Shown: positions 1 through 12,143, numbered from the stretch's first letter. The stretch is 64,000 bases of DNA from Adineta steineri (GCA_905250115.1 CAJNOI010000017.1:690683-754682), one strand, 5' to 3'. Numbers and translations are program-made. The notes: generated from the letters alone by a model not told the origin.

Positions 1-1325
1 GCACGTGTTTATTCTGGTTCAGTTAAAAAACGAATGGTATTAACAAATGCACGAACAAATGAAAGAGAACAAATCAATAAAGTTTTTCTACCATTTGCTG
101 ATAATATGGAAGATATTGATGAAATTCGAGCAGGATCTATTGCTGTTCTTAGTGGATTCAAAGAGGTATGTAGTAGAAATCAACAATGATAATACATATC
201 AACTTGTTTGTTTTCATAGGCATCAAGTGGTGATATACTTGTTTCAAATAGAAAATCAACTATTGCTACTCATTTAAATGATCTTAAACAACAATATCCA
301 TTTTTACCTGATCCTGGTTTAGAAGCTCCACCACCTGTATTCTTTTGTACAATAGAAACCTATTCTGAAAGTACACAAAAACAACTTGATTTTGCATTGA
401 AAAATATAAAACGTGAAGATCCATCATTACGTGTTCGTATCGATGATCAAACAGGTCAAACAATACTTCTAGGTATGGGAGAATTACATATTGATATTAT
501 ACGTGATCGATTAAAACGTGAATATGAACTTGAAACTTATCTTGGTCCATTAAATGTTAATTATCGTGAAACACCAAGAAAATCAACTCAACAAACAATT
601 GTTTGGAATTCATCAATTAATGAAAAACATGCAACAATTTCTATAACACTTTCGATTGAACCCATCATTTCACAAGATAAGAAAATTATATCATTTTCAC
701 AAATTCAAATAGTACGAAGTGATGAACAAAATTTTGAGAATTTGAAAAAAGAACATGTTGGTATGGGATATACACTTATATCTAATTATTTTTCTATTTT
801 AAAAATATTATTTTATTGTAGAAGCAATTAATCATGGTATTCGTCTTGCTTTATCAACAGGTCTTATTAAAGGTACTGAAGTAGTCAATATTCATGTAAA
901 ATTACATGATCTTCAATTAACTGGATTTATATCACCAGCACTTTATTCAGCAGCAGCTTCTGATTGTGTTCGAGCATGTCTTCGTCATGCTGATTGTACT
1001 CTTCTTCAACCAATGATGCGTGTTGATGTATGTAATCAATTATCCTTCTCATTCTTTTATTGTTTTTTTTGTCGATTTCTTATAGTTGGTTTGTGTAGCT
1101 GATCGTACACAAGTTGTACTAGAAGATTTAGCAAGAAGACATAGTCAAATTATTGATGTACAACAAGGTACTAGTGGTAGTGTACAAAATTCTATGAGTA
1201 CAATAATAACAAGAACTCCATTAGCAGAATTAATTGGTTATAGTTCAACATTACGAACATTAACTAGTGGACAAGCAGATTTTACACTTGCTATTGATGG
1301 TTATGAACCTGTGCTAAATCTTTAA
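1..1325 (+). CDS. GFM2: Mitochondrial ribosome-releasing factor 2 / EF-G2, 3' part
   Basis: Translational GTPase that acts with the recycling factor to split mitochondrial ribosomes after termination. The 5' part, with the G domain, lies outside the window. Exons are 1-165, 220-760, 822-1027 and 1086-1325 with GT-AG introns, and they give 383 residues in one frame. Domain II (around the ASSGDIL stretch), then domains III-V are present. FFCTIE, REDPSLRVRID, GMGELHI and TYLGPL are typical of EF-G, and the order and wording match GFM2 better than GFM1 as I recall them. The C-terminus contains GYSSTLRTLTSG, the conserved domain V end. Nothing is broken within the window. Assignment to GFM2 rather than GFM1 is from memory of the family. 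Confidence 0.88.
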
Positions 1326-2387
1326 ATTAATATTATTTATTATTTGTTAGAAAAATTGTTTGTTTCCGAATAAATGGTATTTATGAAGAGAGCAATGACA
1401 ATCTCTTATGTACAGATACAGAACGATAGAGTCAAAAAGAAATAAATTAATATTAAAAATTGTATCAACACAGCAATTGATAATAGTAAACACTGACATT
1501 GATCAGTACTGTCGTTGCCATATCATAGTTCTCTCTACAAATCTAGAAAGATATTCGATTTTGATTGAAAATTTCAATATAAAGTCTGACGGAAACCTAC
1601 TTCGAGGTTGTTTTTCATGTCATAGGTCATATAAACACATATTCTATTATCAAAATCTTTCAGAAGTGTTTTCTACCACATTTATAATCTCTTCTACTCT
1701 TAAAAATAATCAAGGAATTAACATTTCATTCTGAAAAAGTAGATGGCATATATAACAGGCACATATCTGAAATGCGTTGTGAAGCATATTTTTCGATTCA
1801 CTGAAATGTTTCTACGTTAATAAGATTGGTGCGTAGAATAAGGAACTAAATACTATGCTTCGTAACACATTATTTCATCGACAGCTAATTTAATATTAAA
1901 TGCTTCTTCAGAACTAACAAATGATTGTTGTCAGAATATAGATCTGAATACTCTGGTATTCCGGTCATCCATACTCATTTTTACTAATATCAAATCATTT
2001 CATGAATATTTATTCTAAAATTCTTGGGTTCTAAAATTTTAGAATGGGATCACTGATGGATGTTTTTAATGTGCATTACTTACAAAGTAAATGTCTGTTT
2101 TTTTCGTTAGTGACGATATTATCTCTTATCTTAGAAGAAAGTTGGAAAAAATAAATTCTTTTTTCTGTTCTCTGTACTCACCTAGTTTTATAGTTTACAT
2201 GAAACGATACAAAGGACAAAGTTCTGTTGTAACTACTCCAAATAAATAAAAGAAGATAATCAATGACGTCATAAAAATATTGAGATAAAGAGATCTGATT
2301 CTCATATAAATAACAATATTCGTTTGTTTCCTTCACCATTTATACATCAGCTCCTCAACGGCATACAATTATCAACAAATACGTATC
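1326..2387. other. Intergenic, AT-rich; TATA-like motif before ART-TPR 1
   Basis: I find no convincing gene. An open stretch of 108 codons at 1408-1734 has no recognisable domain and no splice partners. CATATAAATAAC near 2303-2314, about 75 bases before the next start codon, is a plausible TATA box. Confidence 0.4.
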
Positions 2388-4547
2388 ATGGATTCGAAAT
2401 CGAGCGTAAAATCATCTCATGGAGCAATAGCGTCTTATACTCGTCAACCACGACAACGTATGAGACAAAACTATGTTCTCCTATGGGTAGATACCAGCAT
2501 CCATCAAACAAACGAAGATTATGAAAATACATTAAAACAGATACGAACTATTACCGATGATGTCAATGTCTTTACGCAACGAGATGCATGCATCGAATTT
2601 CTTACAAATGCTCAAGATGACATCAGGTCTGTTCTCGTTGTCAAGGATACTATAGCTCAGCAAATTATGCCCTTCATCAATGATATTCCTCAGCTGGATA
2701 GTGTTTATATCTTCAATGATATTAAATCCTTACAGGAAGAATGGGCAACAAAATGGCGAAAAATTAAGAGCGTTCATACCAACATCGATGACTTATGTCA
2801 AGCTTTAAAAATCAGTACCAAGCAGTTCAATCAAGATTCTACTGCCATGAGTTTTCTCACGGTAGATGAAATGGCTTCAACTGAGAATTTAAATCAGTTG
2901 GAGCCAACTTTTATGTATACACAAATATTCAAGGATATTCTTCTTGATATGGAACATGGTAATCAAGCCATCAAACAATTTACTGCTTATTGCCGACATA
3001 ATGACTGCGTGTCACCAATCTATATTGACCTTTTTGAGAAAGAATACCATGCTCAATTAGCCATCAGGTGGTACACTTTTCCATCCAATATCTATTCAAT
3101 GCTCAATTATGCTCTTCGCTCTATGGACGGTGATACTATTATTAATATGGGTTTTTTCATTCATGATCTTCACAAACAAATCCAACAACTATATCTACAG
3201 CAGGTTCATGGTTATCATGGAACACCATTCGTAGTTTACCGGGGACAAGGTTTATCCAAAGCAAATTTTGAAAAACTGCAAAAGACAAAAGGTGGTTTAA
3301 TGTCTTTTAATAGCTTTGTGTCCACTAGTACTCAGCAAGGCATGGCTCTCGGACTTGCTTATAGTGCGCCACAAAAGGAGGATATGGTTGGTATTTTCTT
3401 CATAATGTCCATTGATCCTTGTATTAAATCAGCACCATTTGCCTCCATCAAAGAGGAGAGTTATTTTAAGGAAGAAGATGAAATTCTCTTCTCAATGCAC
3501 ACTGTCTTTCGGGTGAATGCAGTTAAACACATGGACAATGAGAATCAACTTTATCAAGTTGAATTAGAATTAACATCAGATGATGACCAAGAATTACGAT
3601 TACTTACTGATCGGATACGAAAAGAAGCTAGTGGTGATACTGGATGGCAGAGATTGGGTAACCTATTGCTAAAAATTGGTCAATTTAATAAAGCTGAAGA
3701 ACTTTATAATGTATTACTCGAACAGGCATCTAATGAAGGTGAAAAATCGTTTTATTATAATCAGCTTGGAAATGTCAAAGATGGTCAGGGTGATTATGAA
3801 AAGGCCATTTGGTGTTACACACAAAGACTTGAAATTGTACAAAAATTTCTTTCTTCAGATGATCCTCATTTGGCTGCTTCATACAACAACGTCGGTATGG
3901 TGTATTCTAAGATGGGGGAGTACTCGGAAGCACTTTCATATTACGAAAAGGCACTTCAAATTTTTCAAAAAACTCTTCCTTCAAATCATCCTCACTTGGC
4001 TACTTCATACACGAACATCGGTAGCCTGTATAACAAAATGGAAGAGTACTCGAAAACACTTTCATTTTATGAAAAAGCACTTCAAATCTATAAAGAAACT
4101 CTTCCTTCAAATCATTCTTTACTAGCTACTTCATACAACAACATCGGTAATGTCTATTACAAGATGAGAGAGTACTCGAAAGCACTTTCATTTTACGAAA
4201 AATCACTTGAAATTCGAGAAAAAACTCTTCCTTCAAATCATCCTGATTTAGCTACTTCATACAATAACATTGGTGGTGTATATGGCAACATGGGAGAATA
4301 CTCGAAAGCACTTTCATTTTTTGAAAAAGCACTCGAAGTCTATCAAAAAGCTCTTCCTTCAAATCATCCTGATTTGGCTGCTTCATACCACAGCATCGGT
4401 AGTGTGTATTACAATATGAAAGAGTACTCGAAAGCACTGTCATATTGTGAACGTGCTCTGGACATATTCCAACGTGCATTACCTCCAACGCATCCTCATA
4501 TCAAAAGTGTGAAAAAGAGTATTGAAATTGTAAAAAAGAAATTATAA
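2388..4547 (+). CDS. ADP-ribosyltransferase-TPR repeat protein (ART-TPR 1)
   Basis: Single-exon gene of 719 residues starting at a true ATG. Residues ~25-140 form an alpha/beta region (motifs LLWVDTSI, DVNVFTQRD) that looks like a degenerate receiver- or TIR-like fold; I cannot name it. Residues ~200-395 are an NAD:arginine ADP-ribosyltransferase domain with the R-S-E signature: YRGQG (Arg285), the STST segment (312-315) and EEDE (ExE = Glu363, Glu365), which favours arginine-type transfer. From ~430 to the end there are seven TPRs; the last five are regular 42-residue units of the kinesin-light-chain type (SYNNIGxVYxxMxEYSKAL). No signal peptide or membrane segment is seen, so it is probably cytosolic. 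Such ART-TPR fusions are abundant in bdelloids. Substrate unknown. The gene is paralogous to the one at 50624-53446. Confidence 0.85.
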   Translation: MDSKSSVKSSHGAIASYTRQPRQRMRQNYVLLWVDTSIHQTNEDYENTLKQIRTITDDVNVFTQRDACIEFLTNAQDDIRSVLVVKDTIAQQIMPFINDIPQLDSVYIFNDIKSLQEEWATKWRKIKSVHTNIDDLCQALKISTKQFNQDSTAMSFLTVDEMASTENLNQLEPTFMYTQIFKDILLDMEHGNQAIKQFTAYCRHNDCVSPIYIDLFEKEYHAQLAIRWYTFPSNIYSMLNYALRSMDGDTIINMGFFIHDLHKQIQQLYLQQVHGYHGTPFVVYRGQGLSKANFEKLQKTKGGLMSFNSFVSTSTQQGMALGLAYSAPQKEDMVGIFFIMSIDPCIKSAPFASIKEESYFKEEDEILFSMHTVFRVNAVKHMDNENQLYQVELELTSDDDQELRLLTDRIRKEASGDTGWQRLGNLLLKIGQFNKAEELYNVLLEQASNEGEKSFYYNQLGNVKDGQGDYEKAIWCYTQRLEIVQKFLSSDDPHLAASYNNVGMVYSKMGEYSEALSYYEKALQIFQKTLPSNHPHLATSYTNIGSLYNKMEEYSKTLSFYEKALQIYKETLPSNHSLLATSYNNIGNVYYKMREYSKALSFYEKSLEIREKTLPSNHPDLATSYNNIGGVYGNMGEYSKALSFFEKALEVYQKALPSNHPDLAASYHSIGSVYYNMKEYSKALSYCERALDIFQRALPPTHPHIKSVKKSIEIVKKKL

Positions 4548-5360
4548 AGAATAGTTAATAAATAAATAAAAAAATATTTTATTCATTTATTCTTGAAATA
4601 ATTCTATTTTTAGTATTTCGCGCGTGCGGATAGAGAACAACTTTGTAAATAATCAAATCGTAATGAACAAAGCCGATTGATAAGGTAATACACATACATA
4701 CATACGTATGTGTATAAATGACCTTCTCAGACATATCTACATTTCTGATTGTTTATGAAAATGTTCCCTGTAAGAAAACAAGAATAATTTATATGTAATT
4801 GAATTGTAATAGTGTTGAACAAGACCTCGTATGATGAAGACAAGAATAATAAATTGGGATGTGTATGTTGATATATGATCCATACATGGCCTAGTTGAAT
4901 CAATCAAGTAGTATTCATCATTAATAAGAAACAAATGAAAAGAACAATCATTTATTCATGATATATTGGTCAATTTAGACATCGAAAATATGATGAATTA
5001 TAATTTATTTTTTAATTTAGAAGAGTCAACTATAGTCCTCTGATCTAGGATTCAGACTAAGAGAGAAATTGTTTGATGAGATATCTTACAATAATTTCTC
5101 CTATTATAATGACCAGCACAGATAGGTGTTTCATAGAAGACAATATAAGTTATAGAAATAGATCAGCTAAATTGAATGTATGCGAAAAAATAACTGATCT
5201 TAACAACAGAGCAACATTCTAGATATTTATATTCTATGGAAGTGATTGAATGTTATTCTCTATTTCTATATCCCGAGATCGAATACAAAGAATAGTCAAT
5301 GGTCGTTTATAAGAAAAAATGGAGATATATGACTATACGACAATGAACAATTCAATAAAT
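4548..5360. other. Intergenic; 3' flank shared with the second ART-TPR gene
   Basis: No gene is seen. Roughly 4630-4960 resembles 53530-53960 downstream of the other ART-TPR gene (shared ATGTGTATRAATGRCCTT and GAATTGTWWTR stretches), so the duplication took in the 3' flank. Poly(A)-signal-like AATAAATAAATAAA follows the stop codon. Confidence 0.5.
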
Positions 5361-5937
5361 AACATGTCAGTTTTATCTATTTTGCATTATTGTGCTTTTT
5401 CTTAGATTGCCGTCGTAGATCACAAAAGCTACTAAGTATTTTTTATCTATTATTATTCTAATATCTGAATGTTAATTATGTAGAATTTTATTAAATCAGT
5501 TTTTAAAACTTACAAGAATAAGAGTGATTGACTTTTTGTTCGTGAAACCAATATATTCTTTTCTCTTCTGAACAGAACTTCTCCTTTCTTTTTCGAGAAA
5601 TACATACAATAAAAAAAACTTATGCATTAGATGAAATATAAGTGAAGAGTGATCGTTTTTGGATATTCCATTCTATTTTAATGGAAATCTGATTACGCTA
5701 TCGTATTTTCAATTCATCGGTTATCATTGATTTATATATAAATATAAAAAATATCAATTGTATTTGATCTTAAATGTTTATTAATCTTTCTTCATTCATT
5801 TAAAATTCTTATACCTTAGTTTTTATTCTGAATAAAAAAGACTGATACAACATAACAAGCAAAGGAAAAAAAAAATCATGGTTAAATTTGAAAATATTTT
5901 GTGTCTTTTATGTGTTCTTTATTCTTTGTAAGATATT

Positions 5938-6789
5938 TTATTTTTTATCTTTTTCTGTTGTCTGTTGTTGTTTTTGTCTATCAGCTTCTAATTTACTTTG
6001 TTCCTCTTCATATTGTTTAATTAATGTTGTTAATTCTTCATCTTTTAACATACGAATTGTTGTATGATTTGTTTTATCATCATGTTGTAAAACGGCAATT
6101 TCAATTTTCTCAGGCGTTAATTTTGTTGTATCAAGAGTTTTACTAAATACTCTTATAGCTAAACGTAATGCATCATTAAGTTGTGTTTCGCCTATTTTAT
6201 ATTCTTGTTTAAGTATTGATATAGCTGTTTGAGAATTATGACCAACACATGTAGCTTTCCATCCACCAAAATTTCCACTTGGATCCGATTGATATAATTG
6301 ATAACCATAATGTTTATCCCAACCCATGTAAAGAAATGATACACCAAATGGACGTTTACCACCAAATTGTGTATATGCTTGTTTTATGTTACATAAACGT
6401 GAAACAATATATTCAATTGGTGCTGGTTCTTGATATGTTAATAAATAACTAAATTTCAAAAAATATTTTTTATTTTTTTTTATCATTATTTCAAATATTT
6501 ACCGTTGACCAATCATACGTAATTCATTAATTAATACATTTGCATCACTGGTTATACCAGAAACTGAACAACAAAGATCATCATGAATTTTATAAATTTT
6601 TTCCGAATATTTAACATCATCAAGTAATGGACTGACATTACGTTTTTCACCGGCTAAGACAACACCATTTTCAGCAAGTATACCTAATGAAGCACCAGAA
6701 TGTGATATAGCTTCTAAAGCATATTCAACTTGATATAAACGACCTTCCGGTGAAAATATTGTTGCACGTGTATCATATCGACGAGCCAT
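5938..6789 (-). CDS. PSMA4: 20S proteasome subunit alpha type-4, copy 1
   Basis: Structural alpha-ring subunit (alpha3) of the 20S proteasome, a non-catalytic gate and scaffold protein. Exons are 6789-6503 and 6448-5938, giving 265 residues, close to the usual ~261. The N-terminal alpha-subunit signature is clear ([20 protein letters not shown]), followed by KRPFGVS and [14 protein letters not shown], both typical of PSMA4, and a charged Lys/Glu/Gln-rich C-terminal tail. A 3' splice acceptor (TTGTAG on the coding strand, ending at 6801) lies 11 bases before the ATG. It follows ZC4H2 head-to-tail at 150 bp. It differs from copy 2 at one residue (TNHTT here, TNQTT there). Confidence 0.95.
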
Positions 6790-6939
6790 TTTATTAAAAT
6801 CTACAATTTAATTGACAGTCACAACAACAACAACAACAACGAAAACTAATTATATTATTGCGTTTAAGAGAGATTCAAAAAGAAAAATTTACAAAAAAAC
6901 AGATTTGTACAAAAAGAAAAGGCCAACTTTGTTTTGTTT

Positions 6940-8039
6940 TTATGGATGAACATCTGTATGACGACGTTTCGGTTTCTTGGGATTACGTGAACGACTTTTA
7001 GCTTTACAGATAGGACATATCGGTGCATTACGATGTATTTGTTGTTGACATGATTGACAAGTCTAAAATAAATAACAGGAAATATTTTTATAGATAATTT
7101 CTTAATTGAAAACCTACCTTCATTGGCGGTGGTTGTTGACGAAATGATGCTCGATCAAGATTTGATCCCATACTACCCATAGTTTTTGGCATATTCATTG
7201 CTGATGCTTGTTGTTGCTGTTGTTGTTGATTATTATTATTATTCGGTGTTGACATATTACTATTCGTTGTATTAGTCATTTGTTGAGATTGATGATGAAA
7301 TGATATACCTAATGGAATTTGTTCATGTGTATTATCTAATCCAGTTGATGATAAATGACTATTTCGATTGACTGGTAGATCATGATCATTGGATTGTTGA
7401 GATATTAATCTTAAGAAGGAAAAAAATATAAATATTTCAATCGAAAAAAAAATAATGAAAACTAACTGCATTGCTATTAATGTTGTATCATCATCATCAT
7501 GATCAGAAAGTCGTTCGAGATTAAGCATATCTCGTAATTTATTAACTTGTTCTTTTATTGGTTGATAATCTTTTAAAAGACGTTTACTATCTTGTATTGC
7601 TCTTGCTCGTTCTTCATCAGCTTGTTTTATTGTTGTTTCCATCTATGAATACGATAAGAAAGTTATTTTTGTTGAAAAAAAATAAATAAAAACAACATAC
7701 AATGTTTATATCGGCATGAATTAATCTTAATTCTTCAATATGTGACATACGTTCTTGTACAAGCATATCAAGTTCTTTACGGAATTCACGTAAAACTTGA
7801 TTTTCACGTGTAACTAAATCAGTATGTTGTTGTAAATGAGTTTGAAGACGTTGAAATTGATTTTGTTTTTCTCTATTAAAATAATAAAAATTAATATTCG
7901 AATATTCTAATTAATTATTCAAAATAAACCCTAATTCTTTGATTAAATCAAGTTTACGCATTGACATCACTAAATCTTTTTCATCAATTGATGGTGTTGA
8001 TGACGGAGTTTTTTCAGTAATTGCACTTGTATTTTCCAT
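6940..8039 (-). CDS. ZC4H2: Zinc finger C4H2 domain-containing protein, copy 1
   Basis: Coding exons are 8039-7930, 7872-7701, 7642-7467, 7409-7118 and 7062-6940, giving 290 residues (human protein ~224). The first half is a coiled coil with the family motif [13 protein letters not shown], then METTIKQ. A Ser/Asn/Gln-rich insert with a poly-Asn/poly-Gln run explains the extra length. The C-terminus has the diagnostic FRQQPPPMK and a C4H2 zinc finger ([29 protein letters not shown]). In vertebrates the protein is nuclear, works with RNF220 and affects BMP signalling and neural development; that role is only inferred here. The start codon is 109 bases from the N gap, so the promoter is largely missing from this copy. 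Confidence 0.93.
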
Positions 8040-8148
8040 TTAGATATTTTTTTTTATTATATTCTTTACTTTAATGACTGACACACACTAGTACGACTAC
8101 GACGATTAGCTACTGAACGAAACAAAACAAAGGTCAATTGAAAAAAAA

Positions 8149-8158
8149 NNNNNNNNNN
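8149..8158. other. Assembly gap (10 N)
   Basis: Ten Ns interrupt a poly-A/T run upstream of ZC4H2 copy 1. The inverted duplication stops exactly here, so the join between the left 8.1 kb and the rest is not supported by continuous sequence. Confidence 1.
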
Positions 8159-9071
8159 TAACAGTTCATATTATATGATTATTAAAAAAAATGTCCAAGT
8201 AGTCTTTGAATCCTTACGTAAAACAAAGTTGCCGACAGGGAGTTAAAAGATTAACTCAATATTACTTGCTTTCTTTTCCGACTAACTATCAAGACTAATC
8301 CATATTATATTTAAATTGCCTCAAGGGTTTTCTTAAATTACTCAAGAAGAAATTTATATCTGTGACACCATAATGTTCAATAACTGTCATTTCTTTTTAT
8401 ACAACATCATATTGAAATCTATTTAAAAACTATAAATATGATTTCTTATATAAATCTTGTCTGATGTAGCAGCTGTTCTTTTTGATTAACCATTTAGTTG
8501 CATCAATTTCGAACAGCTTGAAAGAATTCGTCTGGAAAACAGCATATACAATGTTTATTTCCGTTTTAACTAACGTCGGTCAACTTCACTACCTATTTAT
8601 GATTAGAGAACGATCATTACTATTCAACCATATATAATATGTTCACTTGCCCTTGATCATCATCATCATCACCATCATTTGTACTTCCAAATGAGTGATC
8701 AAACAAAAAAATTCATTCATGCTTCTCATGTTCAAAACTACCACACCCGATATGTCATCATCATTCAATTAGCTGACCATAGTATAAGATCGTAATCATC
8801 TTGTTCAACTCTGTGGGATCAGTAATCACGAAATAGGACATAATTAGCAGCAAGCATTAGTTTCTTTTTTTTTTTCTTCTCCTTCTTCTTTACATGAATG
8901 TTCAATGTTTTGGAAGAGAAAGGGCAAAAGAAACGTGAACGAGAGGAAGAAGGAGGAAAAAAACAGAGAAAGAGAGAAAGAGAAAGTATATGAGAGAAAA
9001 GAAAGAAAGAAGGAAAAACGATTGTCCATTTTTACTTGACACCTTGTCCAAGAGAGAACAGAAGAAAAATT
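8159..9071. other. Intergenic before the Ig-superfamily gene
   Basis: No gene is seen. It contains ATCATCATC repeats near 8660 and a purine-rich stretch (GAGA/GAAA) at 8915-9025. Open frames there are low-complexity Ser/Phe/Leu strings and are not credible proteins. Confidence 0.4.
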
Positions 9072-12030
9072 ATGTTGATATTATTGTTATACATCGTTCT
9101 TCATTTAGCTGGATCTCTCGTGGCTTTTGATACAACAACAGAAAATTATACAGTACCAGTTAGTGGCAAATGTGTTTTAACTTGTTATGTAACTGAAGTT
9201 CGTTCATTTAAAGTAAGTCATGCATATTTATGTATAGTATTCTTTTGTTGAAATTATATCTACAATGTCTCTATCAACACTTTTCCTTTTCTTTATGTCG
9301 TTCTTTTTTATTTTTGTCTATTGCAATATGATCTGTTAGCCAGACGTAATTGTACTGTTTGTTGGTTCAACAAACTTTTGTATGCGTTGATAACCAACAT
9401 TTGTGATGTATGTTATCATAGTCGCATCTATCCAAGATGGGCTAATTAGATTGATATCACTCCCACCCCTCTCTTTTTCAATCAATGATAAGAATCTAAC
9501 TCTTCGATGTCTGGTTTGATGTGGTAATAATACAAAGATAAACATTGACCAGGCATAAATTATCTCGTTGAAAGTTTTGTTTTGATTATTAAATTCTTTT
9601 CTATTATGAAGAATTGTTTCGTTGAAAGTAAATTTCATTAACTATTGAGTTTCAAAAGAAGAAAATAATAATCTCATTCTTCCGCCTTTTGATATCAAGT
9701 GTTTAAATAAAGAAAACAAATACGATCTAATGTACACATACAAGGTCATCGATCTCTAGTGAAATGACCGGTCGTGATTTCTTCGTTTTTTTTTCCTTTC
9801 ATAAACATACAGATGTTGTACGATATGGGTAATTTGGTATTTGTAACGATTATTTGCATTACTATGCGCAACATATTGCTTAGATGATCACAATCAAATT
9901 TCAAATTTCCATATGCGGATGACGATTATATTTCATTTGGGAATTGAGTGAATGTTCATATAAGAAGACTAAGATTCTTTACCAATCATATTTAAATCTT
10001 TGAACATAAGCTAATTGAATGAATTTAACAATAATTAAATTGTATATATCTAGGTTCTATGGCAAAAAATTGATCGACCAATTGTAGGCGGGAACCAAAC
10101 GAATGTACAAAAACAAGAACAACTTACATTGATTGCTTTTGATGGAGTAGTCTATTCAAATAAAGATCATTATCGTCTAGAATCGGACTATGTTGGTTCA
10201 TATAATTTAATAATTGATCGTGTTAATGAAGATGATCAAGGAGAATATCAATGTCAAATCAATACAGAACCAAGAAAAACAAAAAGAATTTTTCTTACGG
10301 TTCAAGGTAAATTATCAATGATAATTGTTAATTATTATTACTAAAAACTATTATATACCGTAGCATATTATTTTTACTATAGAGAAAATTATTGAAAAGG
10401 GTTAAGATGTCTATCATTCATATCTTGTCTATGAACAGTATGACACATTACAATTAACATTTTTCGTTTTGTCACGGATAAAGATATGATTGTAAACGAT
10501 TTATGATAGGCTTGACTAAATTTTTCGAAATTGAATAAGAATATATTGATTTTTTTCAATATAAAGTATAAGTGTTAATTTAAAGTGGATACGTGTTCTG
10601 TCATATGATTATTGAAAAAAAATAACTATATGAGTTTTATATTTCTTGACAGCTTTCTCTATTCAAATTAAAACAGACATATTCAGTTCGATTTTTTTTA
10701 TTTTCTATATTTTATTTAGTTCCACCTCGTATTGTTGATTTTCGTCCAAATCCGCCATTACATTTAATTCGTGCTGGATCACCTTTAACACTATCATGTC
10801 GTGCTGAAGGTACACCGATGCCTTATATACGTTGGCGTATTCGTGATTCTGATGTGCATCGAGTCGAACCATGTAAGTAGACATGTTAATGAATGCGTGT
10901 GTATGTGTTCAATCCTTGATCAATCATCTTTTGACAAATTCACACGCACGCATTGACTCTTAAGCTACTTATACTGATCATATTGCGCAAAGAAGAAAAA
11001 AAACACCCAGACAGACAGAGACATAGAACAATAGGACATCCTTCTATGTGAAATTTTTCATTGAGCACGTGTCATGATGTTCATCTAAGGTCAAGTAGCA
11101 AGCATACTTGAACTTACTTTTTGTTTTTTATAATCTTATCTTTCACTTGACAAATTTATATTTATTAGTACCGCCTGATAATAGTAATATTTGGTTTATT
11201 CCATCAATAACACATGCATTTCCACGTACAGTTGAATGTATTGCTGATAATGGTGTTTTACCAGCTTCAAATCGAATATTTACAATTAATGTCGAATGTA
11301 AATTGAACTATTTTGTTTTTAGTTTTATTAATAACAAAAAAAATTTGTTAAATTTAGATCGACCGATTGTAACTGTAAATAATGATATAATTCCAAGTGA
11401 ACAATATCAAAATGTAACTCTTGAATGTCGTGTATTAAGTCGACCAAGTGCACGAATATCTTGGGAGAAAAATAGCAAAATAATTGACGAGAATAAAATA
11501 AGTAACACTCGAGTTAATCAAACAATGTCAATAAGTCAATTGACAATTCAGGTATACATTTAATTCTATTCATAATCAAATACATATAAATTTGAATAGA
11601 TGAATAATAATGATGATTTTGGACAATACAATTGTATTGCTGAAAATGTTCATGGTCGAATGGAAGCTATTGTAATTGTACTTCGTATGTTATTTTATTT
11701 AAATCAAGAATGTGTTTAATATGTATATTTTAAGAGGAATTAATGACAACAACTACAAAGAATCATCGACATTCAAAACATCATTCAACGAAAACAAATT
11801 CCAATCGATTATTTACAAGTATAAAAAAAAAAATTTTTTTTTGTTCCTTTTCTATCTTTATATATTGTCATTATATAGAAATTCGATCGGCATTAACAAC
11901 TGCAATAACAACAACAAATGTAAATGGTGAACGTGATATACATATCAGTTCATCTTCATATCGTCTATGGACATCGAATATATTAATATATCTACTGTTT
12001 TTATTTCAATTTAGAACAATTTATAGATAA
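9072..12030 (+). CDS. Lachesin/IgLON-like immunoglobulin cell-adhesion protein
   Basis: Eight exons: 9072-9212, 10054-10306, 10720-10872, 11169-11297, 11358-11551, 11600-11684, 11735-11818, 11879-12030; 396 residues. The chosen ATG gives a signal peptide (MLILLLYIVLHLAGSLVA); an upstream in-frame ATG at 9036 would put charged residues first. Three Ig domains follow. Ig1 is V-like (GKCVLTC, VLWQK, DDQGEYQCQI). Ig2 has LTLSCRAEG, IRWRI and RTVECIAD. Ig3 has VTLECRV, ISWEKN and FGQYNCIAENVHG. A Thr/His-rich linker and a hydrophobic end (NILIYLLFLFQF) suggest a GPI anchor or a short membrane anchor. Domain number and order match lachesin/DIP/IgLON surface proteins that mediate neuronal or epithelial adhesion. 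The exact orthologue cannot be told. Intron 1 (841 bp) is unusually long for this window. Confidence 0.85.
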
Positions 12031-12051
12031 CAAAATAATCTTTGTGTGCAT

Positions 12052-12114
12052 GTATGTGTTTGCGTGTGTGTGTGTGTGTTACAGTGATATATGATTATAT
12101 ATATATATATATAT
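12052..12114. repeat. Microsatellites (TG)n and (AT)n
   Basis: A GTGTGTGTGT run is followed by an (AT)n run just after the stop codon of the Ig-superfamily gene, in the short gap before the convergent TMEM272-like gene. Confidence 0.85.
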
Positions 12115-12143
12115 TTATTAAAAGAAATAAAGTCTTAAGTCAT

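Larger units (their letters stand above)
5361..8148 (-). repeat. Inverted duplication, left copy (ZC4H2-PSMA4 block)
   Basis: This ~2.8 kb block is the near-identical reverse complement of 57342-60142. Coding parts differ by very few bases; the region beyond PSMA4 differs by a few per cent with small indels. The match ends at ~5361 on one side and runs straight into the N gap at 8149 on the other. See the finding on the gap. Confidence 0.95.

Noticed and set aside
1408-1734. 108-codon open frame
   Set aside because: No recognisable domain, no splice context, base use like neighbouring non-coding DNA.
3676-4125. Open frames in other phases across the TPR arrays (also 51945-53318)
   Set aside because: They repeat every 126 bp only because the real TPR frame does; shadows.
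8844-9029. 61-codon minus-strand frame
   Set aside because: Low-complexity Phe/Ser/Leu string produced by a GAGA-rich tract.
9036-9071. Upstream ATG for the Ig-superfamily gene
   Set aside because: It would place charged residues before the hydrophobic signal peptide; the ATG at 9072 fits better.
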